From Serratia proteamaculans (GTDB lineage: Bacteria > Pseudomonadota > Gammaproteobacteria > Enterobacterales > Enterobacteriaceae), in contig NZ_SWDE01000004.1 of assembly GCF_013337185.1 (NCBI RefSeq), forward strand, positions 372,001 to 436,000: DNA of 64,000 nucleotides, written 5' to 3'. Numbering within the stretch: position 1 is the first letter of the stretch; the number at the start of each line of letters is the position of its first letter. The translations under genes were made by a program, and so were the position numbers. This document shows positions 28,293-37,039 of the stretch, in pieces. The notes under the pieces are model-generated. The model was not told the origin of the DNA, did no database searches, and saw nothing but the letters and a program-made list of their open reading frames with translations.

Positions 28293-28855
28293 CAGGCGTG
28301 TCCTGCGTGATTGGCAATGCTGCAGATGTCGATGCCCAGGCGGTTGGCGGCCGCACGCCAGCGGTTGGCGATCGGCGTATGGAACAGAATGTCGGTATCG
28401 GCTTCAATGGTCAGCCAGGCGTTTTCCAACACTTCCTGCTCTAACTGGCCTTTCTCCCAGCCGGCATAACCGAGCGCGACCAGCACGTCATCCGGCTGCT
28501 CCGGGGTGCCCAGCGTTTCCAGCACGTCTTTCGAGGTGGTGATCATGGTATCCGGCGAGATCTGAATGCTGGAGCCAAAGCCTTTGCGCGGCGTATGCAG
28601 GATAAAGCCGCGATCGTCCGCTAACGGGCCGCCGGCAAACACCGGCTTATCGAGGCTGATCGCCGGATCACGCGTCTGCGCTATGATCTTCAGTTTGCTC
28701 AACACTGTTTCCACCGTGAACTGTTCCACCGGTTTATTGATCACCAGGCCCATGGCGCCGTCTTCATTGTGCTCGCAGACATAAATCACCGAGCGTTTGA
28801 AGCGAGGATCCTGAAGTGATGGCATAGCGATAAGAAAATGGTGCTGTAAATTCAT
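28292..28855 (-). CDS. yqgE: YqgE/AlgH family protein (UPF0301)
   Basis: The 187-residue protein matches Yqg[21 protein letters not shown] at the start, then [12 protein letters not shown] and the [13 protein letters not shown] motif. The biochemical role is unknown; the family was once thought to be transcriptional regulators (AlgH). It is cotranscribed with ruvX (stop and start share one base). Confidence 0.94.
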   Translation of the reverse strand: MNLQHHFLIAMPSLQDPRFKRSVIYVCEHNEDGAMGLVINKPVEQFTVETVLSKLKIIAQTRDPAISLDKPVFAGGPLADDRGFILHTPRKGFGSSIQISPDTMITTSKDVLETLGTPEQPDDVLVALGYAGWEKGQLEQEVLENAWLTIEADTDILFHTPIANRWRAAANRLGIDICSIANHAGHA

Positions 28856-28917
28856 GGTGTTATTTTAGACAGTTGATGGGTGATAAGTTAAACAGCCGCC
28901 AGTATGCGGCCATCCCC

Positions 28918-28962
28918 GTCGCCTTTCAAGTTGCAGCGTTGTTAGCTGCACTCGCTCAGCCG
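28918..28962. repeat. Possible half-copy of an ERIC-like repeat
   Basis: CTTTCAAGTTGCAGCGTTGT, followed by a GCTGC...GCTCA stretch, resembles the outer quarter of the ERIC element at 30777-30901. The central ERIC palindrome is absent. Confidence 0.4.
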
Positions 28963-29024
28963 AGGCCGGTAGCGTCAGTAAGGGAGGTCAGGATAGCGGG
29001 CGACAATGCCGCCCGCACTGCGGA

Positions 29025-29975
29025 TTACTTCGCTGCCAGACGCTTTTCGATCGCGTCCATCAGCATACCGGTGATAGACACCGGGAAGGCCGCTTCGATT
29101 TCGCGTGCGCAGGTTGGGCTGGTGACGTTGATTTCGGTCAGTCGATCGCCAATCACGTCCAGGCCCACGAAAATCAGCCCTTTTTCTTTCAGCGTTGGCG
29201 CTACCGCACGCGCAATTTTCCAGTCACTTTCGCTCAGCGGACGCGCTTCACCCCGGCCACCGGCCGCCAGGTTACCACGGGTTTCGCCCTGCGCCGGAAT
29301 ACGCGCCAGGCAGTAAGGCACCGGCTCACCGTCCACCACCAGAATGCGTTTATCGCCTTCCTTGATCGCCGGAATGAAGTTCTGCGCCATGCAGAAACGA
29401 CTGCCGTGTTCGGTCAGGGTTTCGATAATCACCGACAGGTTAGGGTCATCCTGCTTCACACGGAAAATCGACGCGCCGCCCATACCGTCCAGCGGCTTGA
29501 GGATGATGTCGCCATGCTGCTGGTGGAATTTACGGATGTGCGCCGCACTGCGGCTGACCAGGGTATCCGGCGTCAGTTCCGGGAACCAGGCGGTGAACAG
29601 TTTTTCGTTGCAGTCACGCAGGCTCTGCGGCTTGTTGACCACCAGCGTACCCTTGACCTCTGCACGCTCGAGAATATAGGTCGCGTAGATGTATTCGGTA
29701 TCGAACGGCGGATCTTTACGCATCAGGATCACGTCCAGATCCTGCAGCGCCAGATCCTGCTCGCTGCCAAAGCTGAACCAGCTCTCTTTATCTTCCTTCA
29801 CGCTCAGCAGGCGGGTGCGGGCGCGGCCGTCACCGGCGTGCAGATAGAGATCGTCCATCTCCATATAGTGCAGTTCCCAGCCACGGCGCTGCGCTTCGAG
29901 CAGCATGGCGAAGCTGGTGTCTTTCTTGATATTGATGGAGGCGATAGGATCCATCACGATGCCGAGCTTAATCAT
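29025..29975 (-). CDS. gshB: Glutathione synthetase
   Basis: The 316-residue ATP-grasp enzyme joins gamma-glutamylcysteine and glycine. The N-terminus KLGIVMDPIASINIKKDTS, the central LKPLDGMGGASIFRV (ATP loop) and the C-terminal NVTSPTCAREIE are typical. It lies 10 bp after rsmE on the same strand and ends at a GCGGGC/GCCCGC hairpin (28996-29016). The rsmE-gshB-yqgE-ruvX order is the same as in E. coli. Confidence 0.96.
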   Translation of the reverse strand: MIKLGIVMDPIASINIKKDTSFAMLLEAQRRGWELHYMEMDDLYLHAGDGRARTRLLSVKEDKESWFSFGSEQDLALQDLDVILMRKDPPFDTEYIYATYILERAEVKGTLVVNKPQSLRDCNEKLFTAWFPELTPDTLVSRSAAHIRKFHQQHGDIILKPLDGMGGASIFRVKQDDPNLSVIIETLTEHGSRFCMAQNFIPAIKEGDKRILVVDGEPVPYCLARIPAQGETRGNLAAGGRGEARPLSESDWKIARAVAPTLKEKGLIFVGLDVIGDRLTEINVTSPTCAREIEAAFPVSITGMLMDAIEKRLAAK

Positions 29976-29985
29976 CTTTTCTCCT

Positions 29986-30717
29986 TTAACCCAGGTCGCC
30001 GAAACGTACCTGCAAAGCGGTAATTGCGGTGAGCGCTGTGGTTTCTGTACGCAGAACGCGTGGCCCCAGCAGGATATCAGTAAATCCGTGGCCTGTGGTC
30101 ATCGCAATTTCGCCCGTTGATAAACCGCCTTCCGGCCCAATCAGCAACCGGACATGTTCCACCGGCAGCGGCAGGGTATTGATGCTGTGGCTGGCGCGCG
30201 GGTGCAGGTTAAGCTTGAGGCTGTCATCTTGCTCGGCACACCAGGCTTCCAGTTGCATCGCCTCGCGGATTTCCGGGATGCGGTTGCGGCCGCACTGTTC
30301 ACAGGCGGCGATGGCAATTTTTTGCCACTGCTGAATTTTTTTCGCCAGGCGTTCGCCGTCCAATTTCACGCCGCAGCGCTCGGAAAACAGCGGGGTAATG
30401 ACGTTAACCCCCAGCTCGATGGATTTCTGAATGGTGAATTCCATCTTTTCACCGCGAGAAATCACCTGGCCCAGATGCAGATTGAGCGGTGATTCCCGGT
30501 CTTCCAACTGGCCGGCGCTGAGCTGCACCTGCACATTTTTCTTGTCGACCTGAGTGATCTGGGCGTCAAACACCTGATTGCTGCCGTCGAATAACTGCAG
30601 CGCCTGGCCGGCGTTCATGCGCAGTACACGCCCGATATGGTTGGCGGCGTCTTCGCTTAAGAAGATTTCCGCGTTGTCGATCAACGGCTGCGGGTGATAA
30701 ATACGGGGTATGCGCAT
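29986..30717 (-). CDS. rsmE: 16S rRNA (uracil1498-N3)-methyltransferase
   Basis: The 243-residue SPOUT-family enzyme methylates U1498 of 16S r[15 protein letters not shown] at the start, [12 protein letters not shown], and the knot motifs [16 protein letters not shown] and [15 protein letters not shown] are nearly identical to E. coli. The ATG at 30717 is chosen from that alignment; the frame remains open upstream for 36 codons into the ERIC element, which is not coding. Confidence 0.95.
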   Translation of the reverse strand: MRIPRIYHPQPLIDNAEIFLSEDAANHIGRVLRMNAGQALQLFDGSNQVFDAQITQVDKKNVQVQLSAGQLEDRESPLNLHLGQVISRGEKMEFTIQKSIELGVNVITPLFSERCGVKLDGERLAKKIQQWQKIAIAACEQCGRNRIPEIREAMQLEAWCAEQDDSLKLNLHPRASHSINTLPLPVEHVRLLIGPEGGLSTGEIAMTTGHGFTDILLGPRVLRTETTALTAITALQVRFGDLG

Positions 30718-30776
30718 ATGAATATTCGATCCTGACTCATGTGCAGTCATCAGTGCTGCAGCTTGAAAAAAAAGAG

Positions 30777-30901
30777 TATATACCCAAAGTAATTGAAGCT
30801 GCAGCAAGGCGGCAAGTGAGTGCATCCCGATGAGCTTACTTAAGTAAGTGATTCGGGGGCGCTCACGCAGTCAACACCGCTGCAGTTTTAAGTACGAAGG
30901 G
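30777..30901. repeat. ERIC element
   Basis: About 125 bp of imperfect palindrome between endA and rsmE. The core GAGCTTACTTAAGTAAGTGA is the ERIC centre. The outer parts TATACCCAAAGTAATTGAAG and TTTTAAGTACGAAGGGG are inverted partners, and CTGCAG occurs at each side. It would be transcribed with endA-rsmE read-through and could fold into a long hairpin. Confidence 0.85.
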
Positions 30902-30904
30902 GAT

Positions 30905-31600
30905 TTAGCCCTTTCGTTGCTGGCAAGCCTGCTGAATATAAGGATTATGGTTGCCCTGTACCTTAGCGATGCGTGCCTCGCGCAGACATTCCCATTGGTT
31001 GACCGGATACTGGCGGTTCCATACCTCGAAAAGCTGGGTCTGCTGACGGGAAAGCCGCAGTTGGTAACGGTCGCGCATATAGAAGTAGGTACGGGCGATC
31101 GCGCCACGGGCGCGGACAGGCGGTTCGGCCTGCTTGTTTTTGAAGTCCACTTTCATCGGGCACTGGCCGTACTGGCCTTCGCCACCTTTCCATTGGCTGT
31201 ACATAAAGTTATTACGATCGCCGTTCACTTCACCTATCGCCGGCTGCAGGTTGTGCAGGTCGGTTTCGATTTGGCGATAACCGGCGTCTTTATTGCAGTT
31301 TTTGCGTCCGCCCTGTTGCCAGCACTGCAATTGGTGGCCGAACTGCCAGGCCGGTACCACGTGTTCCCATTCAATACGCTGTGCGCGTTGGGCGTTTTTA
31401 CGTGCCTGATAACCGCAACTGTTCAGATCGGGAATGCCTTTTTTGCCCTGCCAGTCGATCTGGCAGCCGCAGTAGAAAGAGCCGGGCGCATCCTGATTGA
31501 TTTTGGCCGCGGCCGCCTTGGCCTGAGAAAAGTTATTGATGCCGTGCGCCTGTGCGGCACCGGCAGTGAGAACCACCATAAATAAAATTTTGCGAAGCAT
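30905..31600 (-). CDS. endA: DNA-specific endonuclease I
   Basis: The 231-residue periplasmic nuclease has a signal peptide ([20 protein letters not shown]) and the beta-beta-alpha-metal motif with catalytic His in [14 protein letters not shown], followed by the Cys-rich region ([10 protein letters not shown]) and [15 protein letters not shown]. It degrades double-stranded DNA in the periplasm. Order sprT-endA-rsmE-gshB is as in E. coli. Confidence 0.95.
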   Translation of the reverse strand: MLRKILFMVVLTAGAAQAHGINNFSQAKAAAAKINQDAPGSFYCGCQIDWQGKKGIPDLNSCGYQARKNAQRAQRIEWEHVVPAWQFGHQLQCWQQGGRKNCNKDAGYRQIETDLHNLQPAIGEVNGDRNNFMYSQWKGGEGQYGQCPMKVDFKNKQAEPPVRARGAIARTYFYMRDRYQLRLSRQQTQLFEVWNRQYPVNQWECLREARIAKVQGNHNPYIQQACQQRKG

Positions 31601-31701
31601 ATTCCAAAACAGCTCAAAATTGGAAAAGCAGGCAGGGTAGCGGAAGTTTGCAGCCGTAGCAAACGGCGATATTTGCTTGTTTTAACGGATAAATCGTTCC
31701 G

Positions 31702-32214
31702 CTAAATGGGCTCGCCGGCGAAAAAATTCAGTTTGTCGCCACACTGTCGGCAGCGATATTCGCTTTCTCCACGCATCACCCGATTGTGGCGGCGCACGGT
31801 CAACTGGTGTAGCTGGCAACTGCAGCGGTAGGGGTAGGTTTTGCTCTGCACCGAGGCAATCTCAAACTGATGGGTACGGCTGGCCGGTACCTGCAACACG
31901 CTTTCCATCATCCAGCGCCATTCGTTGCCGTGGGGTGGCACGCGACCAAACTGGCGGAATACCAGCAGGTGCGCCAGTTCATGCGGCACCACTTCATCGA
32001 TAAACGGCTGTTGGTTTTCCATCAGCAGCACCGGATTAAGCCGGATTTCCCAGGCTTGCAGCCAGGCGGTGCCCGCGCTGGTACCACGTTGCTGGTAAAC
32101 GACTTTGGGCTCGGGGAACTCGACGGAAAAGTGCTGACGGGCCAGCTGCAGTTTTTCTCGCAGACAGCGCATCACCGCCTGTTGCAGCGCAATGGGGATT
32201 CTTACTTTGTTCAT
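31702..32214 (-). CDS. sprT: SprT family zinc metalloprotease-like protein
   Basis: The 170-residue protein has the zinc motif HELAH in [13 protein letters not shown], a third ligand region HGNEW and a C-terminal zinc-ribbon ([15 protein letters not shown], then CRQCGD). The ATG at 32214 gives [19 protein letters not shown], matching E. coli SprT; codons further upstream are not conserved. Function in E. coli is poorly known; the eukaryotic relative SPRTN degrades DNA-protein crosslinks. Confidence 0.92.
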   Translation of the reverse strand: MNKVRIPIALQQAVMRCLREKLQLARQHFSVEFPEPKVVYQQRGTSAGTAWLQAWEIRLNPVLLMENQQPFIDEVVPHELAHLLVFRQFGRVPPHGNEWRWMMESVLQVPASRTHQFEIASVQSKTYPYRCSCQLHQLTVRRHNRVMRGESEYRCRQCGDKLNFFAGEPI

Positions 32215-32585
32215 TGCGGCTAGCTTAAGCAATGGCGCGCCGGCTGGCAATAAGAGGCAAAGCAAATTCGCGAGCGGCCCGCCAGGCAGGTTTTTCACCA
32301 CATTGATAACCCGATCGACGCTGATGGATTGTAATCATTGTGTTAACTGCGGGATAATAAAGGGTACATGCTGAGACTGTACCTGTAGGGGATGAATATA
32401 TTCGTCCCGATTAACACGGGCGCAGTATACAGCGCCCCTACAAACCAGCAGGGTATTATGCGATTTAGCGCAATAACCGGCTGATTAAAAATACGTAAGG
32501 TGTGGGGAGTTTTTTGACGCGGCCTGCCCCGAGCTGGCTCAGTAAGTGTGAATTTAACGCAGCTGACGTTGCAAGTGAGAGATTA
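32215..32585. other. Intergenic region between sprT and fumA
   Basis: This 371-bp gap between divergent genes contains the short palindromic repeat described at 32384-32442. The fumA promoter must lie in it; GAGAG before ATG 32586 is the likely ribosome binding site. No other gene is seen. Confidence 0.5.
32384..32442. repeat. 59-bp MITE-like repeat with TGTAGGGG ends
   Basis: The unit starts TGTAGGGG and ends CCCCTACA (inverted ends). Inside are two palindromes, GGATGAATATATTCGTCC and GGGCGC-AGTATACA-GCGCCC. Units of this form (TGTAGGGGCGAAT...GCGCCCCTACA) are remembered as scattered intergenic repeats of enterobacteria; only one copy is present here. Confidence 0.65.
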
Positions 32586-34232
32586 ATGTCGAATAAACCG
32601 TTCCATTATCAAGATCCGTTCCCGCTGAAAAAAGACGATACCGAATACTATCTGTTGAGCCGTGACCACGTTTCCGTGAGTGAGTTTGAAGGCCAGGAAG
32701 TGCTGAAAGTAGCCCCCGAAGCGTTAACCCTCCTTGCTCAACATGCGTTCCATGACGCCTCATTCATGCTGCGCCCGGCGCACCAGCAGCAGGTGGCCGA
32801 TATCCTTAAGGATCCGGACGCCAGCGAAAACGACAAGTACGTTGCGCTGCAATTTTTACGTAACTCAGAAATCGCCGCCAAGGGTATTTTACCGACCTGC
32901 CAGGACACCGGCACCGCCATCATCGTCGGCAAAAAAGGCCAGCGTGTCTGGACCGGCGGCGGTGATGAAGCCGCATTGTCACGTGGGGTGTACAACACCT
33001 ATATCGAAGACAACCTGCGCTACTCGCAAAACGCCGCGCTGGATATGTACAACGAGGTCAACACCGGCAGCAACCTGCCGGCGCAGATCGATCTCTATAG
33101 CGTTGACGGTGAAGAATACAAATTCCTGTGTATCGCCAAGGGCGGTGGTTCAGCCAATAAAACCTATCTTTACCAGGAAACCAAAGCATTGCTGTCCCCG
33201 GGCAAGCTGAAGGATTATCTGGTCGAAAAAATGCGCACGCTGGGCACCGCAGCCTGCCCGCCTTACCACGTGGCATTCGTTATCGGTGGCACCTCGGCCG
33301 AAGCGACGCTGAAAACCGTCAAGCTAGCCTCGACCAAGTACTATGACGGCCTGCCGACCGAAGGTAACGAGCACGGTCAGGCATTCCGTGACGTAGCGCT
33401 GGAAGAAGAGTTACTGAAAGAAGCCCAGAATCTGGGGTTGGGCGCGCAGTTTGGCGGCAAATACTTTGCGCACGACATCCGCGTGGTGCGTCTGCCACGC
33501 CATGGCGCTTCCTGCCCGGTAGGCATGGGGGTTTCCTGCTCCGCTGACCGTAACATCAAGGGCAAGATTAACCGTGACGGCATCTGGCTGGAGAAGCTGG
33601 AGCACAATCCGGGCAAGTTCATTCCGCAAGAACTGCGTCAGGCCGGGGAGGGCGAAGCCGTCAAGATTGACCTCAACCGCCCAATGGTCGAGATCCTCAA
33701 GCAGCTGTCGCAATTCCCGGTGTCTACCCGCCTGTCACTGAGCGGCACCATCATCGTGGGCCGCGACATTGCCCACGCCAAGCTGAAAGAGCGGCTGGAC
33801 AACGGCGAAGGTCTGCCGCAGTACGTTAAAGATCACCCGATTTACTACGCCGGTCCGGCTAAAACGCCGGACGGTTACGCCTCTGGTTCTCTGGGGCCAA
33901 CCACCGCCGGACGTATGGACTCTTACGTTGATCTACTGCAGTCCCACGGCGGCAGCATGATCATGTTGGCCAAGGGCAACCGCAGCCAGCAAGTGACCGA
34001 CGCCTGCCATAAGCACGGCGGTTTCTACCTCGGCAGTATTGGCGGCCCGGCGGCGGTGCTGGCGCAACAAAGCATCAAGAGCCTGACCTGTGTCGAATAC
34101 CCTGAACTGGGGATGGAAGCCATCTGGAAAATCGAAGTGGAAGATTTCCCGGCGTTCATTCTGGTGGATGATAAAGGCAATGACTTCTTCCAGAAAATCC
34201 AGGCCGGTCAGTGTTCGCGCTGTGTGAAATAA
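32586..34232 (+). CDS. fumA: Class I fumarate hydratase
   Basis: The 548-residue 4Fe-4S enzyme interconverts fumarate and malate in the TCA cycle. Length and sequence are nearly those of E. coli FumA (start [20 protein letters not shown]). Cluster cysteines are expected in [18 protein letters not shown] and [11 protein letters not shown]; the motif [15 protein letters not shown] and the C-terminal CSRCVK are conserved. FumB differs little, so the paralogue name is from sequence likeness only. A frame extending to 32502 is ignored since ATG 32586 matches the family. It is followed by its own terminator. Confidence 0.93.
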   Translation: MSNKPFHYQDPFPLKKDDTEYYLLSRDHVSVSEFEGQEVLKVAPEALTLLAQHAFHDASFMLRPAHQQQVADILKDPDASENDKYVALQFLRNSEIAAKGILPTCQDTGTAIIVGKKGQRVWTGGGDEAALSRGVYNTYIEDNLRYSQNAALDMYNEVNTGSNLPAQIDLYSVDGEEYKFLCIAKGGGSANKTYLYQETKALLSPGKLKDYLVEKMRTLGTAACPPYHVAFVIGGTSAEATLKTVKLASTKYYDGLPTEGNEHGQAFRDVALEEELLKEAQNLGLGAQFGGKYFAHDIRVVRLPRHGASCPVGMGVSCSADRNIKGKINRDGIWLEKLEHNPGKFIPQELRQAGEGEAVKIDLNRPMVEILKQLSQFPVSTRLSLSGTIIVGRDIAHAKLKERLDNGEGLPQYVKDHPIYYAGPAKTPDGYASGSLGPTTAGRMDSYVDLLQSHGGSMIMLAKGNRSQQVTDACHKHGGFYLGSIGGPAAVLAQQSIKSLTCVEYPELGMEAIWKIEVEDFPAFILVDDKGNDFFQKIQAGQCSRCVK

Positions 34233-34243
34233 CTTTAGTGAAT

Positions 34244-34273
34244 ACTTGCCGCTCAACTGCGGGCGGCAAGTTT
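34244..34273 (+). terminator. fumA terminator
   Basis: CTTGCCGC and GCGGCAAG form an 8-bp stem with a 10-base loop, followed by TTT, 12 bp after the fumA stop. Confidence 0.7.
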
Positions 34274-34401
34274 CAGGTTTGATCAGACCCTGTGTAAAGT
34301 CCTGTAGCCCGCTGGACGCCGCGTTTTAACCTGTATACCCTACGTGCGCAGCAATAACATACGTATAAAGGCATATTTGGCACAGAAGGCTCGGCAACTA
34401 C

Positions 34402-35268
34402 ATGGAAACGCAAGAAAATCATATCAGGGAATTACTGGTCTGGATTGAAGACAACCTGACCAACCCGCTATCATTGGATATCGTTTCTGCCAAATCAGGC
34501 TACTCGAAATGGTACCTGCAACGAATGTTCAAGACGCAGACCAGTCTGTCGCTGGCCTCTTATATTCGCGCCCGTCGTTTGTATCTCGCCGCTTTTGCCC
34601 TGCGCTTCACGCAAAAGAGCATTCTTGATATTTCCATTGAATATCAATTTGATAACCAGCAAACCTTTTCCCGCTGCTTCAAAAAGCACTTTGCCGAATC
34701 TCCCAGCGTCTATCGCCATGCCCGCAAGCAGGATTTCAGCCACCTGGTTCGTTCGCTGTCAACCAACCATCCCGGCGACATTCAGGTTGATCGCATCAAG
34801 GTGGTCAAAGGGCAGTATGCGATTAAGGGGAAAAGTTACGCTTACCACCTCGATATTGCCGATTTGGATAAGTCGCACCTGCACATTCGCAGCAAAATCA
34901 GAGAGCAGTTCTATCAATCGGTGGCCAGTCGGCCGGCGTTGACCTATGCATTGACCCAGTTTATTCCTGATGGAGAGCAGGTCAGAGTGGAATATGCGCT
35001 TGGCATTGCCGAGGACTGCCCGGCCAGTGATGCCGCCGGGCTTGAGCCATGGCCGGAAATTCACGGCGATTATTGCCGCTTTTGTTACTCCGGCAAGCCG
35101 GTGGCCTTGCACGACCATGTGGTGCAGATTTACACCCAGGCACTACCGGAATTGGGCCTGGCCCGCAGAGTAGGGCCAGACCTGACGATGTTTAACTATT
35201 CGCTGAACGAGCGGGAGGAGTTGCAGCTTGAGCTCCAGCATCTGGTGCCAGTGACTCCGCTTGGTTGA
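34402..35268 (+). CDS. Rob-like AraC/XylS-family regulator
   Basis: The 288-residue protein has the Rob layout: two N-terminal helix-turn-helix motifs of the MarA/SoxS/Rob type (VSAKSGYSKWYLQRMFK and ILDISIEYQFDNQQTFSRCF, within residues 1-105) and a C-terminal GyrI-like ligand domain (about residues 120-285). It is clearly diverged from E. coli Rob, so it is probably a paralogue rather than Rob itself. It may control stress or efflux genes. Its last 77 bp overlap the end of the convergent XdhC-like gene. Confidence 0.85.
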   Translation: METQENHIRELLVWIEDNLTNPLSLDIVSAKSGYSKWYLQRMFKTQTSLSLASYIRARRLYLAAFALRFTQKSILDISIEYQFDNQQTFSRCFKKHFAESPSVYRHARKQDFSHLVRSLSTNHPGDIQVDRIKVVKGQYAIKGKSYAYHLDIADLDKSHLHIRSKIREQFYQSVASRPALTYALTQFIPDGEQVRVEYALGIAEDCPASDAAGLEPWPEIHGDYCRFCYSGKPVALHDHVVQIYTQALPELGLARRVGPDLTMFNYSLNEREELQLELQHLVPVTPLG

Positions 35269-36244
35269 CAGACAGGGCGGCGGTAGTGCGGTTTTTCTGC
35301 TGCACGATATCCGCCATCACCGCCAGCGCGATTTCCGCCGGGGTTTTACTGCCGAGTGGCAACCCGATCGGGGCATGAATACGCTCGAGTTCCAGCGGGC
35401 TGAATTCGGCAATTTGCTGTAAGCGCTGGCGCCGACGCGCGCTGTTGCGTAATGATCCCATGGCACCGATATAAAACGCCGGGGTATGGATCGCCTCCAT
35501 CAGCGTCAGATCGTCCATGCGCGGATCGTGGGTCAGCGCCACAATCGCGGTATTGGCGTGGCAGCCGCCGTCTTCAATAAACTTGGCCGGGAACTGGCGC
35601 AACAAGGTGACGTTGGCTCTGAGCTGCGGGGCGAAATTATCCAGCGCCTCCGGCCGATTCTCACAGACCAACACTTCAAACCCCAGAGAGCTGGCGAAGT
35701 CGGCGCAGTACAGCGCCACGCTCGATAGCCCGGCGATCAGTAAACGCGGGGCCGCAGCGATATGCAAAGTGACCTGCGGGCCGCGACGTTCCACCTGGGT
35801 GGCGCTGGCAAAGTCGGTCAATGTCAGGCTGGTACAGGCATCGGGCAGTGTCAGACGTTTGGCCAGCGCATGGTGTCCGTTCAGTGCACCGGCAATTTTT
35901 GTCAGATAGGCAATGCTGTCGTCGCCGGCAGGCAGGGATTCGATCAGCACTTCCAGTACGCCACCGCACGGCAGCGCCACGTTCGGCTCCAGACCTCCTT
36001 CACCATAACGGATCACCTGGCTGGCCGCCTGATATTCCCCCGCCGCCACGCGTCGCAGAAAATCCTCTTCAACGCAGCCCCCCGACAGCGACCCGCAATA
36101 ATGCCCGTCCTGGGTGGCCACCAACATGGCCCCCGGCGAACGCGGTGAGGAGCCATAGGTGCTCAGTACGGTGCACAGCCATACCGGTTGTTGCTTCAGC
36201 CAGCTTATCGCCTGGTTGACCACGGTGATATCGAGATGTTGCAT
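35192..36244 (-). CDS. XdhC/CoxI-family molybdenum hydroxylase maturation protein
   Basis: The 350-residue protein has the XdhC N-terminal domain (TYGSSPRSPGAMLV, GSLSGGCVEED, LPCGGVLEV) and a Rossmann-like C-terminal domain (PRLLIAGLSSVALYCADFA). Such proteins bind molybdenum cofactor, assist its sulfuration and insert it into xanthine-dehydrogenase-type enzymes. It lies 6 bp after a MocA-like gene and is divergent from the enzyme operon at 37040, its probable client. The C-terminal tail (about residues 325-350) is alanine-rich and lies over the Rob-like gene's end. Confidence 0.88.
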   Translation of the reverse strand: MQHLDITVVNQAISWLKQQPVWLCTVLSTYGSSPRSPGAMLVATQDGHYCGSLSGGCVEEDFLRRVAAGEYQAASQVIRYGEGGLEPNVALPCGGVLEVLIESLPAGDDSIAYLTKIAGALNGHHALAKRLTLPDACTSLTLTDFASATQVERRGPQVTLHIAAAPRLLIAGLSSVALYCADFASSLGFEVLVCENRPEALDNFAPQLRANVTLLRQFPAKFIEDGGCHANTAIVALTHDPRMDDLTLMEAIHTPAFYIGAMGSLRNSARRRQRLQQIAEFSPLELERIHAPIGLPLGSKTPAEIALAVMADIVQQKNRTTAALSVNQAESLAPDAGAQAATPPARSANS

Positions 36245-36250
36245 GATGAT

Positions 36251-36835
36251 TTACTCGCTGGCCGGTAGCTGTGACGGAAGATCAATATCCTGCACCACCT
36301 CGGACCTTTCAAGAGGAAGCAGGAACACCGACTGCCCTTTAAGCAGTTCACGTGCGCCATTATCACCGCGCAATTGGCCCAGTTGTTTGCGCAAAATGGC
36401 GGAAAACCCGACCGGGTGTCCCGGTTGCTGCTGGAAACCGGGGCGGGCGATGGTGTGTTGCTGTAGAGCGGCCGCCACCTGCTGGAAAACCGTCGGCGTA
36501 ACGAAGGGCATATCCGCTAAGTGGATCAGCCAGCCTTGCCAGTGCGGGGTGGCGTTAACGCCGGCGGCGATGGATTCTCCGAGGCCAGAGCTTGCCAGCA
36601 GTGTGACCGGAACCTGATAGGCCGCGCAGACCTGCTGCACCTGGAGATTGTCCGGCCGGGTCACCACCCATACCGGCAAACCAGAGGCCAGCGCCTGACG
36701 CAGCGTTTGTTCAAATACGGAACGTTGCTGGCCGGAGTCGTCTGCAAACCCGGCATTCAATTTATTGCCTTCGCCACCGGCCAGAGAGAAACGCTCTCCA
36801 CGTCCGGCGGCGGCGATCACTATGCCCGTTGTCAT
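36251..36835 (-). CDS. MocA-like molybdenum cofactor nucleotidyltransferase
   Basis: The 194-residue protein has the MobA/MocA nucleotidyltransferase fold: IVIAAAGRGERF (NTP-binding loop with the basic residue), LIHLADMPFV (metal-binding Asp) and GHPVGFSAILRKQL. MocA-type enzymes convert molybdopterin to the cytosine dinucleotide form used by xanthine-dehydrogenase-family enzymes. First gene of the pair with xdhC-like, divergent from the Mo-enzyme operon by 204 bp. Confidence 0.85.
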   Translation of the reverse strand: MTTGIVIAAAGRGERFSLAGGEGNKLNAGFADDSGQQRSVFEQTLRQALASGLPVWVVTRPDNLQVQQVCAAYQVPVTLLASSGLGESIAAGVNATPHWQGWLIHLADMPFVTPTVFQQVAAALQQHTIARPGFQQQPGHPVGFSAILRKQLGQLRGDNGARELLKGQSVFLLPLERSEVVQDIDLPSQLPASE

Positions 36836-36906
36836 CTTACCCGCCCGAATTTGCGCAACTTATTATTACCTTACTAAAAATATGTGTTCTTGAGATGTGT
36901 TTTTCT

Positions 36907-36959
36907 TGAAAACAGCATGTTAATCATCACATAATTTTGGTTATAAGCATATGCTTATG
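36907..36959 (+). promoter_or_regulatory. Candidate promoter with 16-bp palindromic operator
   Basis: TTGAAA (36907-36912) and CATAAT (36931-36936) are spaced 18 bp and point to the Mo-enzyme operon. ATAAGCATATGCTTAT at 36944-36959 is a perfect palindrome that would lie at the transcription start, a typical repressor position. The regulator is not identified. Confidence 0.45.
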
Positions 36960-37039
36960 ACGTCTACGGCAAGGTCGTCAGCGTTTGCGCAACACCACCG
37001 CTGAATACAAAAATACAATAAAGAAACAAAGGACTTTTT

